Counted from the first letter of the stretch, positions 1 to 12,929 are shown. The stretch is DNA of 64,000 nt from Oxytricha trifallax (GCA_000711775.1 ARYC01001548.1:20670-84669), one strand, 5' to 3'. Made by a program: numbers and translations. The notes: a model not told the origin generated them from the sequence alone.

Positions 1-214
1 ACCCATCCTCTGCTCTGTTGAACGCCAAGTGTTCTCCATTCGTGCTCAGTGAGTAGACGACCGCGGGGAGCCTTCTTGTAGATGTGCTTGGGCAATAGGA
101 CATGACGGTACTCGAACAAGTCGTCTTGGTATTTATATATATAATTCAAGATATTAATAAGATTAATTAGAATTATTTCTCTGAGTACTCAATTTCGTCT
201 GGGAAGTGAGGCAT
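1..214 (-). CDS. CKS1: Cyclin-dependent kinase regulatory subunit CKS1 (C-terminus outside the window)
   Basis: CKS proteins are small adaptors that bind cyclin-dependent kinases and phosphorylated substrates. Read on the minus strand from the ATG at 214, the product begins [20 protein letters not shown] and continues with EYRHVLLP, then [16 protein letters not shown] before the window edge; these are the family's hallmark blocks. The frame is broken once, at 130-178, by a 44 bp AT-rich segment flanked by the direct repeat TATTT (plus strand). Removing the segment and one repeat copy gives the exact CKS sequence, and the segment has no GT..AG ends, so it is an IES and not an intron. The family's C-terminal strand lies beyond position 1. 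Identity is very secure; whether the gene is intact further on cannot be seen. Confidence 0.95.
130..178. other. IES with 5 bp pointer in CKS1
   Basis: The direct repeat TATTT occurs at 130-134 and 174-178. Deleting one copy and the AT-rich sequence between them (44 bp) joins SEK to YQDD in frame with no added or lost residue, matching conserved CKS sequence on both sides. The segment lacks splice signals. Confidence 0.88.
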
Positions 215-1141
215 TGTTTCTAATAATTTTGAATAGTTTTGAATTTAAATTATTTAAATTAACTCACTTTGTTTTTTAAACTAAAGCTGACTATTATTGT
301 ACAAGAATTAATTTTAAATCAAATAACCTAAATTATTAGTTTTAGCTCTTTATTTTATTATTATTGTTAAAATATATAATGAGTGCAAATAATCATCTTT
401 TTTAATAACAGTAACTTAGTCAAAATCATAGACTTTAATCTCAGTCAAGCAATTCTGTATAGAAAAAGTAGAAAAAATATATTCAATTTACCTAATGTAA
501 AAAAAAAGATAAATTTAATGCGTAAACACGATATTTTTACTTCAATTTGTATCACAACAATATTAAGAGAAGAACAAACTATAAATCATAATTTTTAACA
601 ACATTAATTGATGCTGAATTAATTGAATATGAACACCTACTCCACTTAACAATCATTTTTCTCAGATGACAGAGCTCATAAATATCAACATTCTTAAATT
701 ACTATAAAAATAATTTGAATTCTTAACCCCTTATATTTGTAGTTTTATCTCTTCTTAATAAATGATTTATTAGATTATTTATTTCAATTATTACATAGTT
801 CTTAGCAATAATCTCTGAATAACTATAACAATTCCATGTAAATGCAGATGACAATAAAATAACCCATAAATATTTTGGAAGTTAATCATGACATATTCGA
901 TAAATTCGGAGTGGCAACAATGACTGATATATACACTCATGATATTATTTTGATATTTAATACACATATTTTGATTACTATTATACAAATGTTCAATTAA
1001 TTATATAAGTTATATATTATATTTGTGAAGGAAGCGAAGATTAGATTAGCCTTGAATCTTCATTATAATATAAAGAAGGATTGAGGTTAAAGAAGGAAAG
1101 AAGATATAAGATAAAAATAAAAAATATATATATAGTATAAA
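215..1141. other. AT-rich spacer, no gene recognised
   Basis: About 0.9 kb between the CKS1 start and the next gene. Open stretches exist in several frames, as expected when only TGA stops translation in AT-rich DNA, but none shows recognisable protein sequence. It probably holds the flanks of the two neighbouring nanochromosomes. Confidence 0.5.
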
Positions 1142-3208
1142 ATGAATCTCAATTCTATGACAAAAATGATTATAATTAAATATAAGAGGTTGAGATACAG
1201 CAAAAACTTGAGCAAGAGAACTTCCCATTTAAACTCTCAAGATAAGACTCCAAAATATCTAAACATAGACTATGACTCAGAGGAGCTCCATTAATCTAAT
1301 AATTCTTCACAAGTAAACCTTAACGATTCTGATTAAAATAACCAACAATATTATGATCAGTAGTAGCAACGTCTAAATAATTATGGCTTGTAGATTGGAT
1401 CCTAAAATAATTATAAGAAATCACTATAAAATTAGTCAATTAAAGGCAATAACAACAAAAATCTCATGAGATTAAATCAGAGTGTCTTAGAAATTTAGGA
1501 GCCTCCAGAACCCCTGCATCTAGATGATTTACGAACTCCTGAATAGCAATTTAATTACTAAAGAAATGTAAAAATATAATAATTACTTTAGGATAGTCAG
1601 GATGATTATGATAATAATCGGTCTATACTTAGTTAGATAGAATTATAGTAAATTGATAATGATATAAAAAAGCAATTGTTTGAAGAGTAGCAAAATTATG
1701 ATTAAAATAGTCATTAAAAATCTTAGAAGAGGTTGTAGTCTGCAAAAAGAAAGTAAAATGACAATCAGTAAGCTGATGCTTATAATTTTAACATTCTTTT
1801 ACAATTACTTGCTATCAAAAGTTTGAAAGAGCTACAGCTAAAGAAAAAATAGCAACAGCTCTAATCATAGGAATCTTTGATAAACTTGATTCGAGAATAA
1901 AAACTTCTAGAGCAATTGAAAGAAGAAGCTTTAATTTAGTAATATGCTCGTGCTCACAAAGATCTAGAGATTATAGAGGAATAAATAACACTATCAAGCA
2001 AAGACAATACACAAAGAGATTCTAAAAGTAAGCAAAAGATCAAAATGAAATAGTAAAGTCAAATTAGACTGGAATCTGCAAACAAGAACTCCATTCCCAA
2101 AAAGAAACTGCAGACTTCATTATAGAAAGCCAAAAACACAAATATTGTGGATTCATTAAACAACTCATAATAAGATTAAAGCACTTCCAAAGTAACTGTT
2201 TCGTAAACAGTCAGCAATTTTATGATGAGAAGGAGCAACAGTCAAAGTATGTTTAATTAACAAAAGAAAAAGAGCTAAACTACAAATCAATCTTTTAAAA
2301 TTAACAATAAGTCTCTTTTGTAGATAAATGGATTGTCTAGTAGCAATTTAAATTCTCATAACACATCAATGGCTGATCAAAGCATCTATAAGTTAGATCA
2401 ATCACTCATTTAAAATCAAAATTAAGAACCAAATAATCAATCTATGTTGAGAGCTAGCAACAGTTAATCCAGATTCAAACTCAACTTAGACAACTTACAT
2501 GGATCCTATCAAAATGTTAACTTGCAAAATATGAATAATAGCGAAACAAACCTAATACAAAGCTAGGGTTTAAATTCTTAAGGATTTTCACTTACAAGGC
2601 CACAGTCTAAGAAAAATTAAAGAAGTCTTCCAGCAAGACCAATATGGATGACAGTCCATACAATTCAAACTATCATCTTCGTATACTACATGATTACTTT
2701 GATATTGATTGCCAATAAATAGGTCTGAATAAGGATGGCATGCCCCAAATAAAGATTCGAAAAATTAACAGATAAGGGTCACAAGGCAGATTAAATTATT
2801 AAGATTCTCATCAACAACAGAATCAACAATAGACTCCATTAAGTGATGTGAAAAATAATTAATCTGTAACTAACTTGCAAAGAAACTTACTCTCTAGAGA
2901 CGCCAGTGTGAACAGTTTTAACTCTGCAAGTTAGAAAGAATATCATATAAAGCTCAATTAATAATATACCTACTCTGAATTTGGATTCTATTAACATCAT
3001 ACCTCCACAAGTTTAAAGCAAGTCTAAAATTGGTAAGTAAAAGAACACCAGTTAAAATCCAAATTTCTAAAAATTTCAAAAAGAGATAGAATAAAAATAC
3101 TTTGGACAGAAAATTAGTTACTAAACTGCCAATAATATTATCAATACAAATCATAACTCGTATATGTGCTTTGGAGTTAATATAATATAAAATGCTAATA
3201 AAGAATGA
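1142..3208 (+). CDS. Gln/Asn/Ser-rich protein of unknown function
   Basis: A long open frame in the ciliate code starts MNLNSMTKMIIIKYKRLR and runs about 1.5 kb with more than forty in-frame TAA/TAG codons read as Gln. It has a charged, probably coiled segment around 1800-2000 (LLAIKSLKELQLKKK) and low-complexity Ser/Asn/Gln tracts elsewhere. The readable sequence moves to another frame near 2640 (entering a segment with MDDSPYNSNYHLRILHDY) and again near 2935-2960, ending in MCFGVNIIQNANKE and TGA at 3206-3208. The two shifts could be very short IESs, assembly indels or real damage; no convincing pointer was found. No family is recognised. Confidence 0.6.
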
Positions 3209-3323
3209 TTTTTAATTATAAGAATTCAATTGGAAATTACTTCTTAGGAAAGAATATGACTTTACATTAAAGTTTTGAAATAAAGAAATGAAATTATTTG
3301 CATCTGTCCTATCATTTATAATT

Positions 3324-4680
3324 TCACTTTTTGTTGAAACTCATAGTAAGTTGAATTTTACCTTGAGCTGCTTTTTAATCTGGAGCTTGAATCTAACTAG
3401 CTTAACTGGGCTTAGCTAATCCTTACGCTCCTTAACCGATCGTTCCTTAACTCTTTTGCAAGCCTCCAGTTGCTGCAAGTACAGCAAATTGCTGAATAAT
3501 CTTTTGAATCAAGGCCTTTTCATTTTAGGTTATGTCTGGGCTTAACAAGTATCCCTTGAATGCATTCTGGTCCATTTAGTAGAGTTTAAATATTAACTCC
3601 GCCTAAGCGTTTCTGAAAGAGGCTTCCAATGTCCTGTCTTAAATTATTGTGAAGATCATTAGCATGTACTATGAGACTAACTCTGGTGTTCTATCATTAG
3701 ATGTCAAAGTTAAATAAATTAAAAGTGTTGATTAAAGTTTAAGCATAGACAGTCATCATAAAGGTTATTAACTCCTGCATCAATTAATAAGTAGGTTATG
3801 TTATTGCTTCATTACCTTTTGAGTTTTATTGAATAATTTGGAATATTGAGGAAATCGAAAGAGATAACAAATGTTTGCCATAATATGTGGTGTTATGAAT
3901 ATCCTTCAGCATTTATTGCGTGAATAACTTAACAAATATGATAACCATCTGCTACTAAGATTCTCTCATCGAGAATATTTAATCAAAAACGTTTGACACA
4001 ACCGCTTGCTACTCTTAGTCTCTGAGAATAGTCATTAAATTAGTAATGTTTAAGATAATATACTGCTGAGCTTGCACATTTGAATTACATTTTTCGATAA
4101 GTTACTTTGAAATTAAAATGATTATCTCTCCTATCATTTCATCCAAGTTATTATCAATGAGAAATTGCCTAGTTTAATTTGTAATTTAAACTATAATATT
4201 TGTGTAGAACTTCATCAATGACTCGTTTTTAATATCTGAGATACTTATTCCAACTCTGTAAATTATAAAAGTGATTACTTTTTTCAAAAGCTCTGTTGCA
4301 TTTTGGTGATTGATTTAGAGCAACTGATTAGTTATCAAATTTATAGTCTCAGTGCAAGATCTTATTAAATTTATTTGGTTTTTGGTATATTATTCCTCTG
4401 AGTTTTCTCTTGACTGGCCGATTAGTTCTGGTTAAACTGTGCACAGAATTCTTAGCAATTTACTCAATGAGTTTTCAACTATCACAATATTTATAATTTG
4501 AGATAAGAATACTTAAATAATAATAATCCAACCTATTCTACTTGTTTGTCTTTATTCAGCCCAAAATTCTAGGTAGATATTAAATTATTATAGAACTAAA
4601 CAATCTCCTCACTAATCTCTGTCACTCCATAACTTTAAAGATTATCAATTATTGTTAAGTATTGATCTATCTCAGTTTTT
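3324..4680 (-). CDS. Helical-repeat protein of unknown family
   Basis: The minus strand from about 4680 to the TGA at 3324-3326 is largely open in the ciliate code but needs several frame changes. Readable blocks include TEIDQYLTIIDNLQSYGVTE, a roughly 570 bp helical stretch (LLKKVITFIIYRVGISISDI, FLIDNNLDEMIGEIIILISK), then LNILDERILVADGYHICQVI, and the C-terminal block FRNAQAELIFKLYQMDQNAF ending KIQLTMSFNKK. The amphipathic helices resemble HEAT or ARM proteins such as importin/exportin relatives, but no signature motif is seen. No start codon was identified; the first coding segment may lie elsewhere. The plus strand is also open near 3294 (a signal-peptide-like start), but the minus reading is longer and more protein-like. 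Confidence 0.5.
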
Positions 4681-4870
4681 AATATAAAAATTTATATATT
4701 AATTATTCTGATATTACCTCAAGATTAAATTTGTTACGTTTAATTTTATGGATGATAAATTTTTAATAAGAATATGAATAATATTGTAGATTAAAAGAAT
4801 ATATAGGGCATTATCATTAATATTTTATTATTTAATAATCTAAACACTTAATATATTCTTACTAATTTGA

Positions 4871-7033
4871 ATGGAAAGGGAACTCTTACTTAACCACAAA
4901 TAATACTGTCAAATTATAATTTATTTCTATGTTCTTTTTTTTAAATATTAATATAAGAACAGTTTATATATAACTAATTTAATATTTTCATTAATAAATA
5001 GCGCTTTTTCGCTGAATAAAGCCAAAGAACAAAGAGTTTTATAATTCCAACTAAAAAGCAATTTGAGGGCTCAGAAGAACAATAGTTTCAGAAAATTGAG
5101 GTGTTGGCAGTCTTAGGAAAGGGAGCATAAGGCGAAGTCGTACTCTGTAGATCAGAGTATTGGTAGACTATTTAGCTTTTTGTATTTTTTGTTGTATAAA
5201 TGGATTAAAAATTGATTTTACGATTAAGTAATAACAATAAAAAATTAATACTTACTTAAGTAACGGGATTGGAAGTAACCACACAAGTGACATTAATTTT
5301 TCTAATTAAAAGCCTTTCGTCATCAAAATCATTGATAACAAACAATATGAAAATGTCAAGAAAATGAATTAGCAGCATTAGCAAAACATTCAGACCGAGT
5401 TCAAGATAATGGTAAGTTCATTTTTAGAACATTATTTAAAGTGTGTACTTAAAATTTAATTACTTTGGATTAATTAATAAATGGTTAATAGGGTTAAATT
5501 GCACAGTTTGGCAAAAAAGATTAACCCTTAAATTTCCCTAATTTTCCTAAGATTAATGAGTACAATTTGTGTAACTATTTTTAACATAGAATAAATTGCG
5601 AAATGATAGAAGATAAATAAAAGCTTAGATGGTGAGGTCATCTTACTAGAAAATACATTAGAATCTAGAATCCTTTAATACCAACAACTCTGATCCTCAG
5701 GATAATTTTTTCTCAGATACCATTAACTAAGAGGAAAGTATTTAGAGAATGTATCTAGCCAATAAATTCATAATAAAAAAGAAGTTCTAGCTATGAAATG
5801 AGTCACACTCAATAATGGCCTTGGAACTTTGTCCAGGTGGTGAACTTTACACTCTAATTAAAAGTTAAGAGTGTATATCTTAAGACGCTACCAAATTTTA
5901 TTCAGCTAACGTCATCATTGGATTGAAAAGATTACACGAGCTTAATATTCTTTACAGAGAGTAAGTTGAATTAATTCATTAAAAACTAATTTGAGTTTTA
6001 TAGTTTGAAGCCTGAGAACATTCTTATTGACAAGCAAGGGTATTGCAAGCTTTCTGATTTTGGACTCTCCGCCATACTTTCTGACGAGTCCATTTAATAA
6101 TAATAATAAAATATCAATATCAATCAGAATTGCGAAAATGGCCAAATTTAAAAGAAGCCTGCTCTAAAATTAGACGATATTGACTTTGGAACACCTGAAT
6201 ATTTACCTCCAGAATGTTACTAGGGCTAAGAATTTACTCAGGCTGGTGATTGGTGGGGCTTAGGCTGCTTCATATATGAGATTGTGACCGGATCCCCGCC
6301 TTTTTTCAATTTGGATATAAAGCGCTTGTCAACCAAAATCATTTGTAATAAAATATATTTTTAAGCTTATTTCACTATAGACACTGATCCAAATTACAAG
6401 ATCATCGATGATTAGGATCTGAAAGACCTTATATAAAAGTTATTGACAAAAGACCCCATTTAAAGAATGAAAAATATTCAAGAAATTGAGAATCATTTAT
6501 GGTTCAAAGATCTTAATTGGAATAATATTTTACAGAGAAAGGTTTAAGCTCCCTACGTCCCCAAACCAATTCATATTACATCATCACTTTAAGATTTATC
6601 TAACCAAATATATACAGACGAAACTTCTCAATAAGTTAACAAAGACATAAGCTCTTCAATATGCTTGAATCTTAAAAATTTCAGCAAAGACGCTACAAAG
6701 CTCTCAATTGAAGGTCCTCAAAGAATCATAGACTCAATTTTTGAAGAGAGAATAACCCAAATTAGAAGCTTACGTCATAAAATCAGAGAGGCTATGAAAT
6801 CATATAGTAGTAGTGGATCATCCGATGAAGATGAATATAAAAATATCGGAATGGATCAAGACTACATCTCTAAATTAGAGAAACAATATTTTCCATTTTT
6901 TTATACTTTACTAATCATTAATCAATTTAAGTTTAACTCTTCAATGAGGACGTGCAGAAGCACATCAAGAAGCATAAGCCCCAGCAGCAAGAAAAATAGC
7001 GGAAGCAGAGCTTCTTAACTTTTCAACATTTGA
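4871..7033 (+). CDS. AGC-family serine/threonine protein kinase
   Basis: Coding blocks carry the kinase landmarks in order: a glycine loop GKGAQGEV near 5115; a VAIK-like FVIKII near 5315; the hinge MALELCPGGELYTLIK near 5815; the catalytic loop YRDLKPEN; DFG in LSDFGLSA near 6055; GTPEYLPPE; and GDWWGLG. The catalytic Asp is assembled across a 43 nt intron at 5961-6003. The order and the PEYLPPE and FxIxxDPNYK-like downstream features fit the AGC group. A long C-terminal tail (about 6540-7033) is Ser-rich with an acidic patch. Between 5400 and 5780 the reading is fragmented and contains an insertion or IESs that I could not resolve. A first segment MERELLLNHKQYC at 4871 is a likely start. 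The stop is TGA at 7031-7033, beyond a TAA read as Gln. Confidence 0.8.
5961..6003 (+). other. 43 nt spliceosomal intron in the kinase
   Basis: The segment starts GTAAGT and ends TAG. Splicing joins AGA GA to T TTG, producing YRDLKPEN, the invariant kinase catalytic loop, with the active-site Asp codon split by the intron. This is a conventional intron, unlike the repeat-flanked IESs elsewhere. Confidence 0.9.
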
Positions 7034-7259
7034 ACATAGACTACATAGAATGATAGATTCTACTAACATTCAATAAAGACTAGTTTAGAGTACTTTTTCA
7101 CAATTTATATTCATAATTTAATAGACACAATTATCTCAATATATAACTATAGTCAAATGCATATGGAAAATAATTTTTTTACTTCAATTAATATAAACAA
7201 ACATAATTAAGGTTTTTGTAATTACTATTTATGAAAATTTGGGTTCATTATTTACTTGA

Positions 7260-10200
7260 TCATAAGCAATTTTCTTCAATCTTAGATTCAGTTTGATCCT
7301 CCAGGTTTTTCCTGATAGCTGAAAATACATTCTTAACTTAATTCAATCTTTATTTGAGAGAATTTCTAATTGGGTATTGCTCCTTGTCATCATATTCATT
7401 GTCTCCTGCTTGACTACCTCCATCAAGACTGTCGCATTCATAACCGTTTCTTGCTCCTAAGTTTTACATAGAACCTGACCTCACAGAAAGGGGTCTCTTA
7501 AATGAGTTATTGTTTCTTTGGAATTGTTGATGTTAACTTCCATTATTTTGTTCTTGTCTTTAATTTATGACACCAAGTGGTGGTCTACTGAATGGAAGCT
7601 AAATACTTGTATTATGAGAGTTCAACTCCTAATTTGCTTGCACGTTAATGTTATCGCTGTGATGATTGTTCATGTTTTAATGCTGTTATTATAGTAATGG
7701 CTGATCAAGTGACTAGAAACTTCTATTGTGCTACATCTGTTGGTGTATACTACCTTTCTATGATTACTGTGCCTGAGGAAGTCTAGCTTAAGCCAAGTTA
7801 AGTCTGTTTGGTTAGATGTTTTCAATTTCATTTTCATTAATCAAGCCAGTTCTCTGACCAGCTGTGTCTCTTGCTGAATTCATACCTCCAGTAAGTAGAA
7901 TTCTTTGATTCTTATCAGCTGAAGTAAATCTATCTGAAAGTAAATCATTATTTGCCTACTTTTGCTCAGTGAAATGGAGAGTTTAATTCACATTCTATCT
8001 TTAGTTATGAGTGAGTAAGTTTATAGGATGCTGGTTTTGATTAGCAAGATCAACTTAACCCTTTTGAGATATTAAGCTGTAATACTATTAATGCTAATGT
8101 TAGTTGTTTCCAAATTGACTTATGTTTTAGCTTGCTTGAGCAAATAATAAGTCACCCTGTCTTAGTGCAGCACCGCTATGCAAAGGAGGTAAGACCCCTG
8201 CAATATTCATCATTTATAAATATAACTTCATAAATCATAGTGCTTTATTTGCTAGATGTGATTTTCATTTAAAGTTGAGCTCTCAACGATAATAGTTCTC
8301 TTTCAATCATTTTCTTCTCCTCCTAAACTGCTGTTAAAGCAATTTCTAGATCTTTTCTGTTTGCATTTACAAATTGCAATTCTCTCTTTAAGTTTGAAAT
8401 TTCAAATTTAGCTTCTGTAAGTGATTTAAAATTAATAAAAATATCTTAGACTTTTCAGTATCCAGGGCAACATCACATCTCCTTCTTTCACTTAATTCTG
8501 TGCATTTGAGCTCTTACTCTAAACTTTCTCTTCTTTTTATCATTAAATCCTTTTGTTCTTAAATTTCTCTCAACTCAACACGCTTCTTTTCAACATCTTT
8601 TCTCAAATTTATGACTTTAGTACTCAACAGAGTCATCCCTTAGTTTATTAATGAATTCATTTATGCAAATAGAAAACTTATAATAATTTGTCGAATTATA
8701 AATTCTAAATTGTTTTTTGAGTTTTCTTTCTTAGCATAATTTCTAAGCTCTCCCTCCATCTAGATCAAATTGCTTTCACAAACCTGGAAATCCTCTTCCA
8801 ACCTGAAACACTCATGTAAAGTATCTAATATCTCTGCAATTAATCTCATTAGTGTATCAGTTGGCATACCATCTCTGATTCTCTCAAGAATAATCATAAT
8901 TTGATCCTTTTATTGATAAACTTGTGAGAGTTTTACTTCTAAAGATTTCACTCTCTCCGCATCATTTTCTGATAACTCTATACGCTGCTTGTTTTCTTCA
9001 ATTAAACGTTCTTTTTCAACGAGGAGAGATTTTATCTGCATTAATAGCTTTTCTTGCTCTTTTCTACATGCTTCTAATTGTTGCTTGATTTGCTGATTAG
9101 TTAATAAGAAAATCATATCATACTTCAACATTTAAAGTAAAGTTACAATTTTATTCTTTACACTATAAAATTTATCAATGATTTTATCTTTGGATCTTCT
9201 CTTCTCTGTGATACTAATCTCTTTTTTCGTCTTCTTTAATGCGTAATTTATCTCTCAAAGAATCAATTTCAGTTTCCATATATCGAATTCTCTCTCTTAC
9301 ATCAACTTCATCTTCCCCTAAATTTAATAAAATCACTATAATTAATAATTTTTGCACTTTGACTCTAGATGATGTATCTACTGCTATTAAAGCAATGCTT
9401 CACTCTTTAAATCATTATGTGATTTTGATTGTACTTTATATTGATTGGTGATAATATTAGCTGCTTCTGTCAAGTGGTATATGTATTGCTCGATGTCATA
9501 ATAAATAATAAATAAACTACTCCTTGTCTAGGAGAATAGGCTCAAATTCTTGATTTGAAATGCTGTCTCCTTGAATGTTGGTGTGATTGAGAGAAGGACC
9601 TGCAACTGGATTCTTGAGCTTCACTTCATGACTGAAATCAATAAGTGTTTTACTCAATCCCTTCAAACTTTAATAATCATTAGTATAAAATATGTCATTC
9701 ATAATTGTTAGGAATAAAAAGGTCTTCTTTTTATAAATACTTTAATTTAGGATGAAACTTTTAAGAGATCTCTCTGCAACTTTGCGCATTTTTTGTAGTT
9801 ATCTTTGAGAATATTCTATTTCTTTCTCTTTCTCAACTTTAACTACTAATGTAGCTTCTTTTTCATCCTTAACTGTAGTATAAGCTTCGTTAATGCGCTC
9901 TAGTTCTTCAAGCAACTACTCATTTTTTTTATATAATTATATATTAATAATATTCAAATCATTTCTGTGAATCTGTTGCTTCAACTTCTCTTCTTTGTCA
10001 ACTTTGGAATTCTTTGTAATTTATTATATGATACCATACGTAATGTAATAATAATAAGTATTAATTCTATATGTGCCTTAACTCACTCTGTAAATCTTCA
10101 ATTCTATTCCTGAGTTCACCTTTCTCCTAAGTGGCCTCTTCCAATGATAATAATTTCAGTCTTAGTTCCTATTCTACTCTTTAGAAAATGCATTCCTTCT

Positions 10201-12576
10201 CAGTCAATTCACCTTGCACATATTTCAGTTCCTTGGTTAGATCTCGTTTATTAAATTAAGGAGTATTTTGATTATTTATTCATCAATTTTTAGACTTATA
10301 GATAAAATTTATCAGAATATTTAACTTAAAATCTCCAATAGTGTGCTCCCAATCTTTAGCTTGCTTATCAATTTGATTTTATTGTAGAGTTTAGAGGGTG
10401 TTCAGTTCGTGCTGCAATTGAGATGCTTAATGTCTCAAGTCTCTGTTGTCAATGTCTGCTCTGTAGATTTAGTCATTCAAAACTGACATCTATTTGTGTG
10501 ATTGTGATAAATCTTCTCTTTATCTCGCTGTTTCTTTTCTTATTTTAAGCTAAGTAAATAATTGGGAATCACTATTTAATCTGTAATTGGAGAAATGCTA
10601 GTTTAATTATGAAGCAATAACTCAACAATTTCATTTCTAAGTTTTTGAATTTCTTTATCGCCATCACTATTGAGACTCTTGAATTTCTCTCGATCATTCT
10701 CATATTACTCACATTAATTCTTGGCTCTTTGATAGTCCTCTGACAGCTTTTCATGTTCATTAACTAGGTTCTCTAGTTCTTATTGAGTTTCATTGAGAGT
10801 CTCTTGTAGTGTATTTGAGTTCTCCTAAACTTACTTTATTAGATAATAAATCAAACTGATATTTTTAGTTCAAACCTAATATATGAATTATATTAAAATG
10901 ATATTTGAATATTTTCATAATTTTAGAGAGTCTTCAGTCTGTGGAGTTGTCTTTCAATCTCCCTCTTAAGCCCATCATTTTCATAGAGCAATTCATCGAC
11001 TCTCTCGCTTTCACCCTGGTACTGCTCTTTGGCTTTCATTTAATTCAATTTCAGGTCATCTTTTTCTCTCTCAACTTTGTGAAGTTAATCCTCTAACTCA
11101 AAGTTTCTCTGTTCGAGATGCTCTATTCTCGATTTTAATTAATCTTTCTCCCTCTTTATGTTGCCAATTATATTATGATATTAAATATCTTTATTCAATG
11201 ATTATTTAAACTCAGTTAAAACCAATAGTAGATTCAAACTGTTCTTTATTGAAGTCTAATTCTTTCTGAAGTGTGCCTAAATCAATCAATTTCTACTATA
11301 AATCATCTATGTTTCCGAATGTGTTTACAAATAATATATTAAATGTTTTCTTGGAAATTGGGATCAATCTGTTTGACTATAGATTAGTAGTCATCGCATT
11401 TCGTGTTGTATCTCGATTGTATCTAATCTAGCTGTTCTTTCAAGTCATTCATTTATAATTTATATTAAAAATTGCTTTAATTTATTATTAGTATGTATCG
11501 AATTAAGCTCCTCGAGACTGGGTCTTTTCTGTAGCTGCTCCTCTAACTCAACAATTTTCTGCCTGCTATTGGCTTCTTGATATTTTAGATTCTCACACAA
11601 TTAGAATAATTTGCTCTTTTCATACTCTAATTACTTGATTTTATCTGGGTTTACTTCTTTCTAATCAGACATTTACTGCTGTTACGTTCTAAAATTATAA
11701 TTTTCAATCATAAAATAATACTGAATATATGTATTAAATTCTTTGGGTATTTTATTGGCTTTTCTCGATGTTTTCTTCGATATAGTCGAGTAGTGCGTTC
11801 TTTTCATCTTCCATCTATTTCAGTCTTTCCAGGATGTTCCCTTAATTTAGGATTTCAAGCTGTTTTTACAGCTGTTCATTTAAAACTATCTCTTTCCTCA
11901 GTGCTTCTTAAGTGTCAGAGTGTATAATAAATTATTAAAAATATTAATAAGTGTTTTGACACGTTATGCTGAGATTAGTTGATTGGGTTTGTTTCCTGTT
12001 TTTCATCAAGTGACCTCTTAAGCATTTCAACTTCCTGTAAACATACCAAATTTATAATTTAAACATCGATCAAAATACAATTGTACTACAGAAGTTTATG
12101 AGTTTTTCATTTCTTTGCTTTGCATATTGTAAATCCTATTCTTTAATGGCTAATTGTCTCTTCATTTCAGCGGCACTAGGAGGCAACTCAGGCTATGGCT
12201 GACTGAAGCTTTTCTATCCCAAGTGCTATGGCAACACTGGTATAGGGTGTTTTGGGTCAATCTCCTGCAATCTACGTTCACACAATTGCTTGTAAGTTTC
12301 TAGTTTTTACAGTCTCTCAGCTTAACTACGCACTTTTTCAGAGAGTTATTTCACTAAAGACGAAGACTATGGTTAAGAATTCATGTTTTAACCTGAGACA
12401 TTGCTAGGTCTATCACTTATTTGCGATAAGTTATTGGGGTTGTTACCATTGTTGATGAAGGATTAATTAGTGTTGTTCGTGGCTTGAGTTTGTAATTAAA
12501 GGTTCTGTTGGTAGTTTTGAATTAAAGAAGCTGGGACGTTGGTGTTGTGGTCTACTGAATCGGATAGGTTCAGCAT
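7260..12576 (-). CDS. Large coiled-coil protein
   Basis: A minus-strand gene of about 5.3 kb. The N-terminus (ATG at 12574-12576, MLNLSDSVDHNTNVPASLIQ) is Asn/Gln-rich, then CERRLQEIDPKHPIPVLPQH leads into long charged heptad-like stretches from about 12100 to 8250. The block at 9131-8910 (QQIKQQLEACRKEQEKLLMQ) is typical. The C-terminal 900 bp is low complexity (KRPLSVRSGSMQNLG) and ends QTESKIEENCL with TGA at 7260-7262. The coding segments are separated by many short AT-rich gaps, introns and IESs, most of which I did not resolve. The length and architecture suggest a centrosomal, basal-body or cytoskeletal scaffold, but that is inference; no family-specific domain is recognised. It could in principle be two genes, though the reading continues across the 9500 region if one copy of a 7-nt repeat is dropped. 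Confidence 0.7.
9499..9512. repeat. Perfect tandem 7-mer that breaks the coiled-coil frame
   Basis: TAATAAA is repeated twice in direct succession. Keeping both copies puts an in-frame TGA just after the segment LLDKEQFIYY; removing one copy gives FIYYDIEQYIYHLTEAAN, continuing a coiled-coil-like sequence. This looks like an IES reduced to its pointer, or else a duplication error. Confidence 0.45.
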
Positions 12577-12929
12577 TGATTGGGATTAGTCTCCTATTCA
12601 ATATAAATATATTAAACTATCATTAAGAATAAGCAATTCAATTGATTATTAGTGATTTTATTTTTACGGAATTTTAACAATCTAAAATGATTTACAATTT
12701 TGATGAGCTATTTTATGAAAAATCATCAATATATGTTTTTTATTATAAAAAGCCGATAATTTATATTTTTTTATAAAAAATATAATCTAACAATTTTTAT
12801 CATAAGCATTTTTTAGACTTGATTTAACTTAAGTGTAAATAGTGTTAATTTATATCTTGGTGAGAAATTATTTATTCGAATTTCTAGAATATCTTAAATA
12901 TATTACCATTTAATTTAAATATTTACTAA
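12577..12929. other. AT-rich spacer
   Basis: About 350 bp of very AT-rich DNA with runs of A and T. It is open in one minus frame by chance, without protein-like composition. It probably contains the 3' flank of the Gln-rich gene and the 5' flank of the coiled-coil gene. Confidence 0.45.

Noticed and set aside
3294-3680. Plus-strand secreted protein beginning MKLFASVLSFIISLFVETH
   Set aside because: It meets TGA after a change of frame, and the minus strand gives a longer, cleaner protein over the same bases.
6665-7018. A 117-codon gene in the standard code
   Set aside because: It is the C-terminal tail of the AGC kinase; the apparent start and stop come from reading TAA/TAG as stops.
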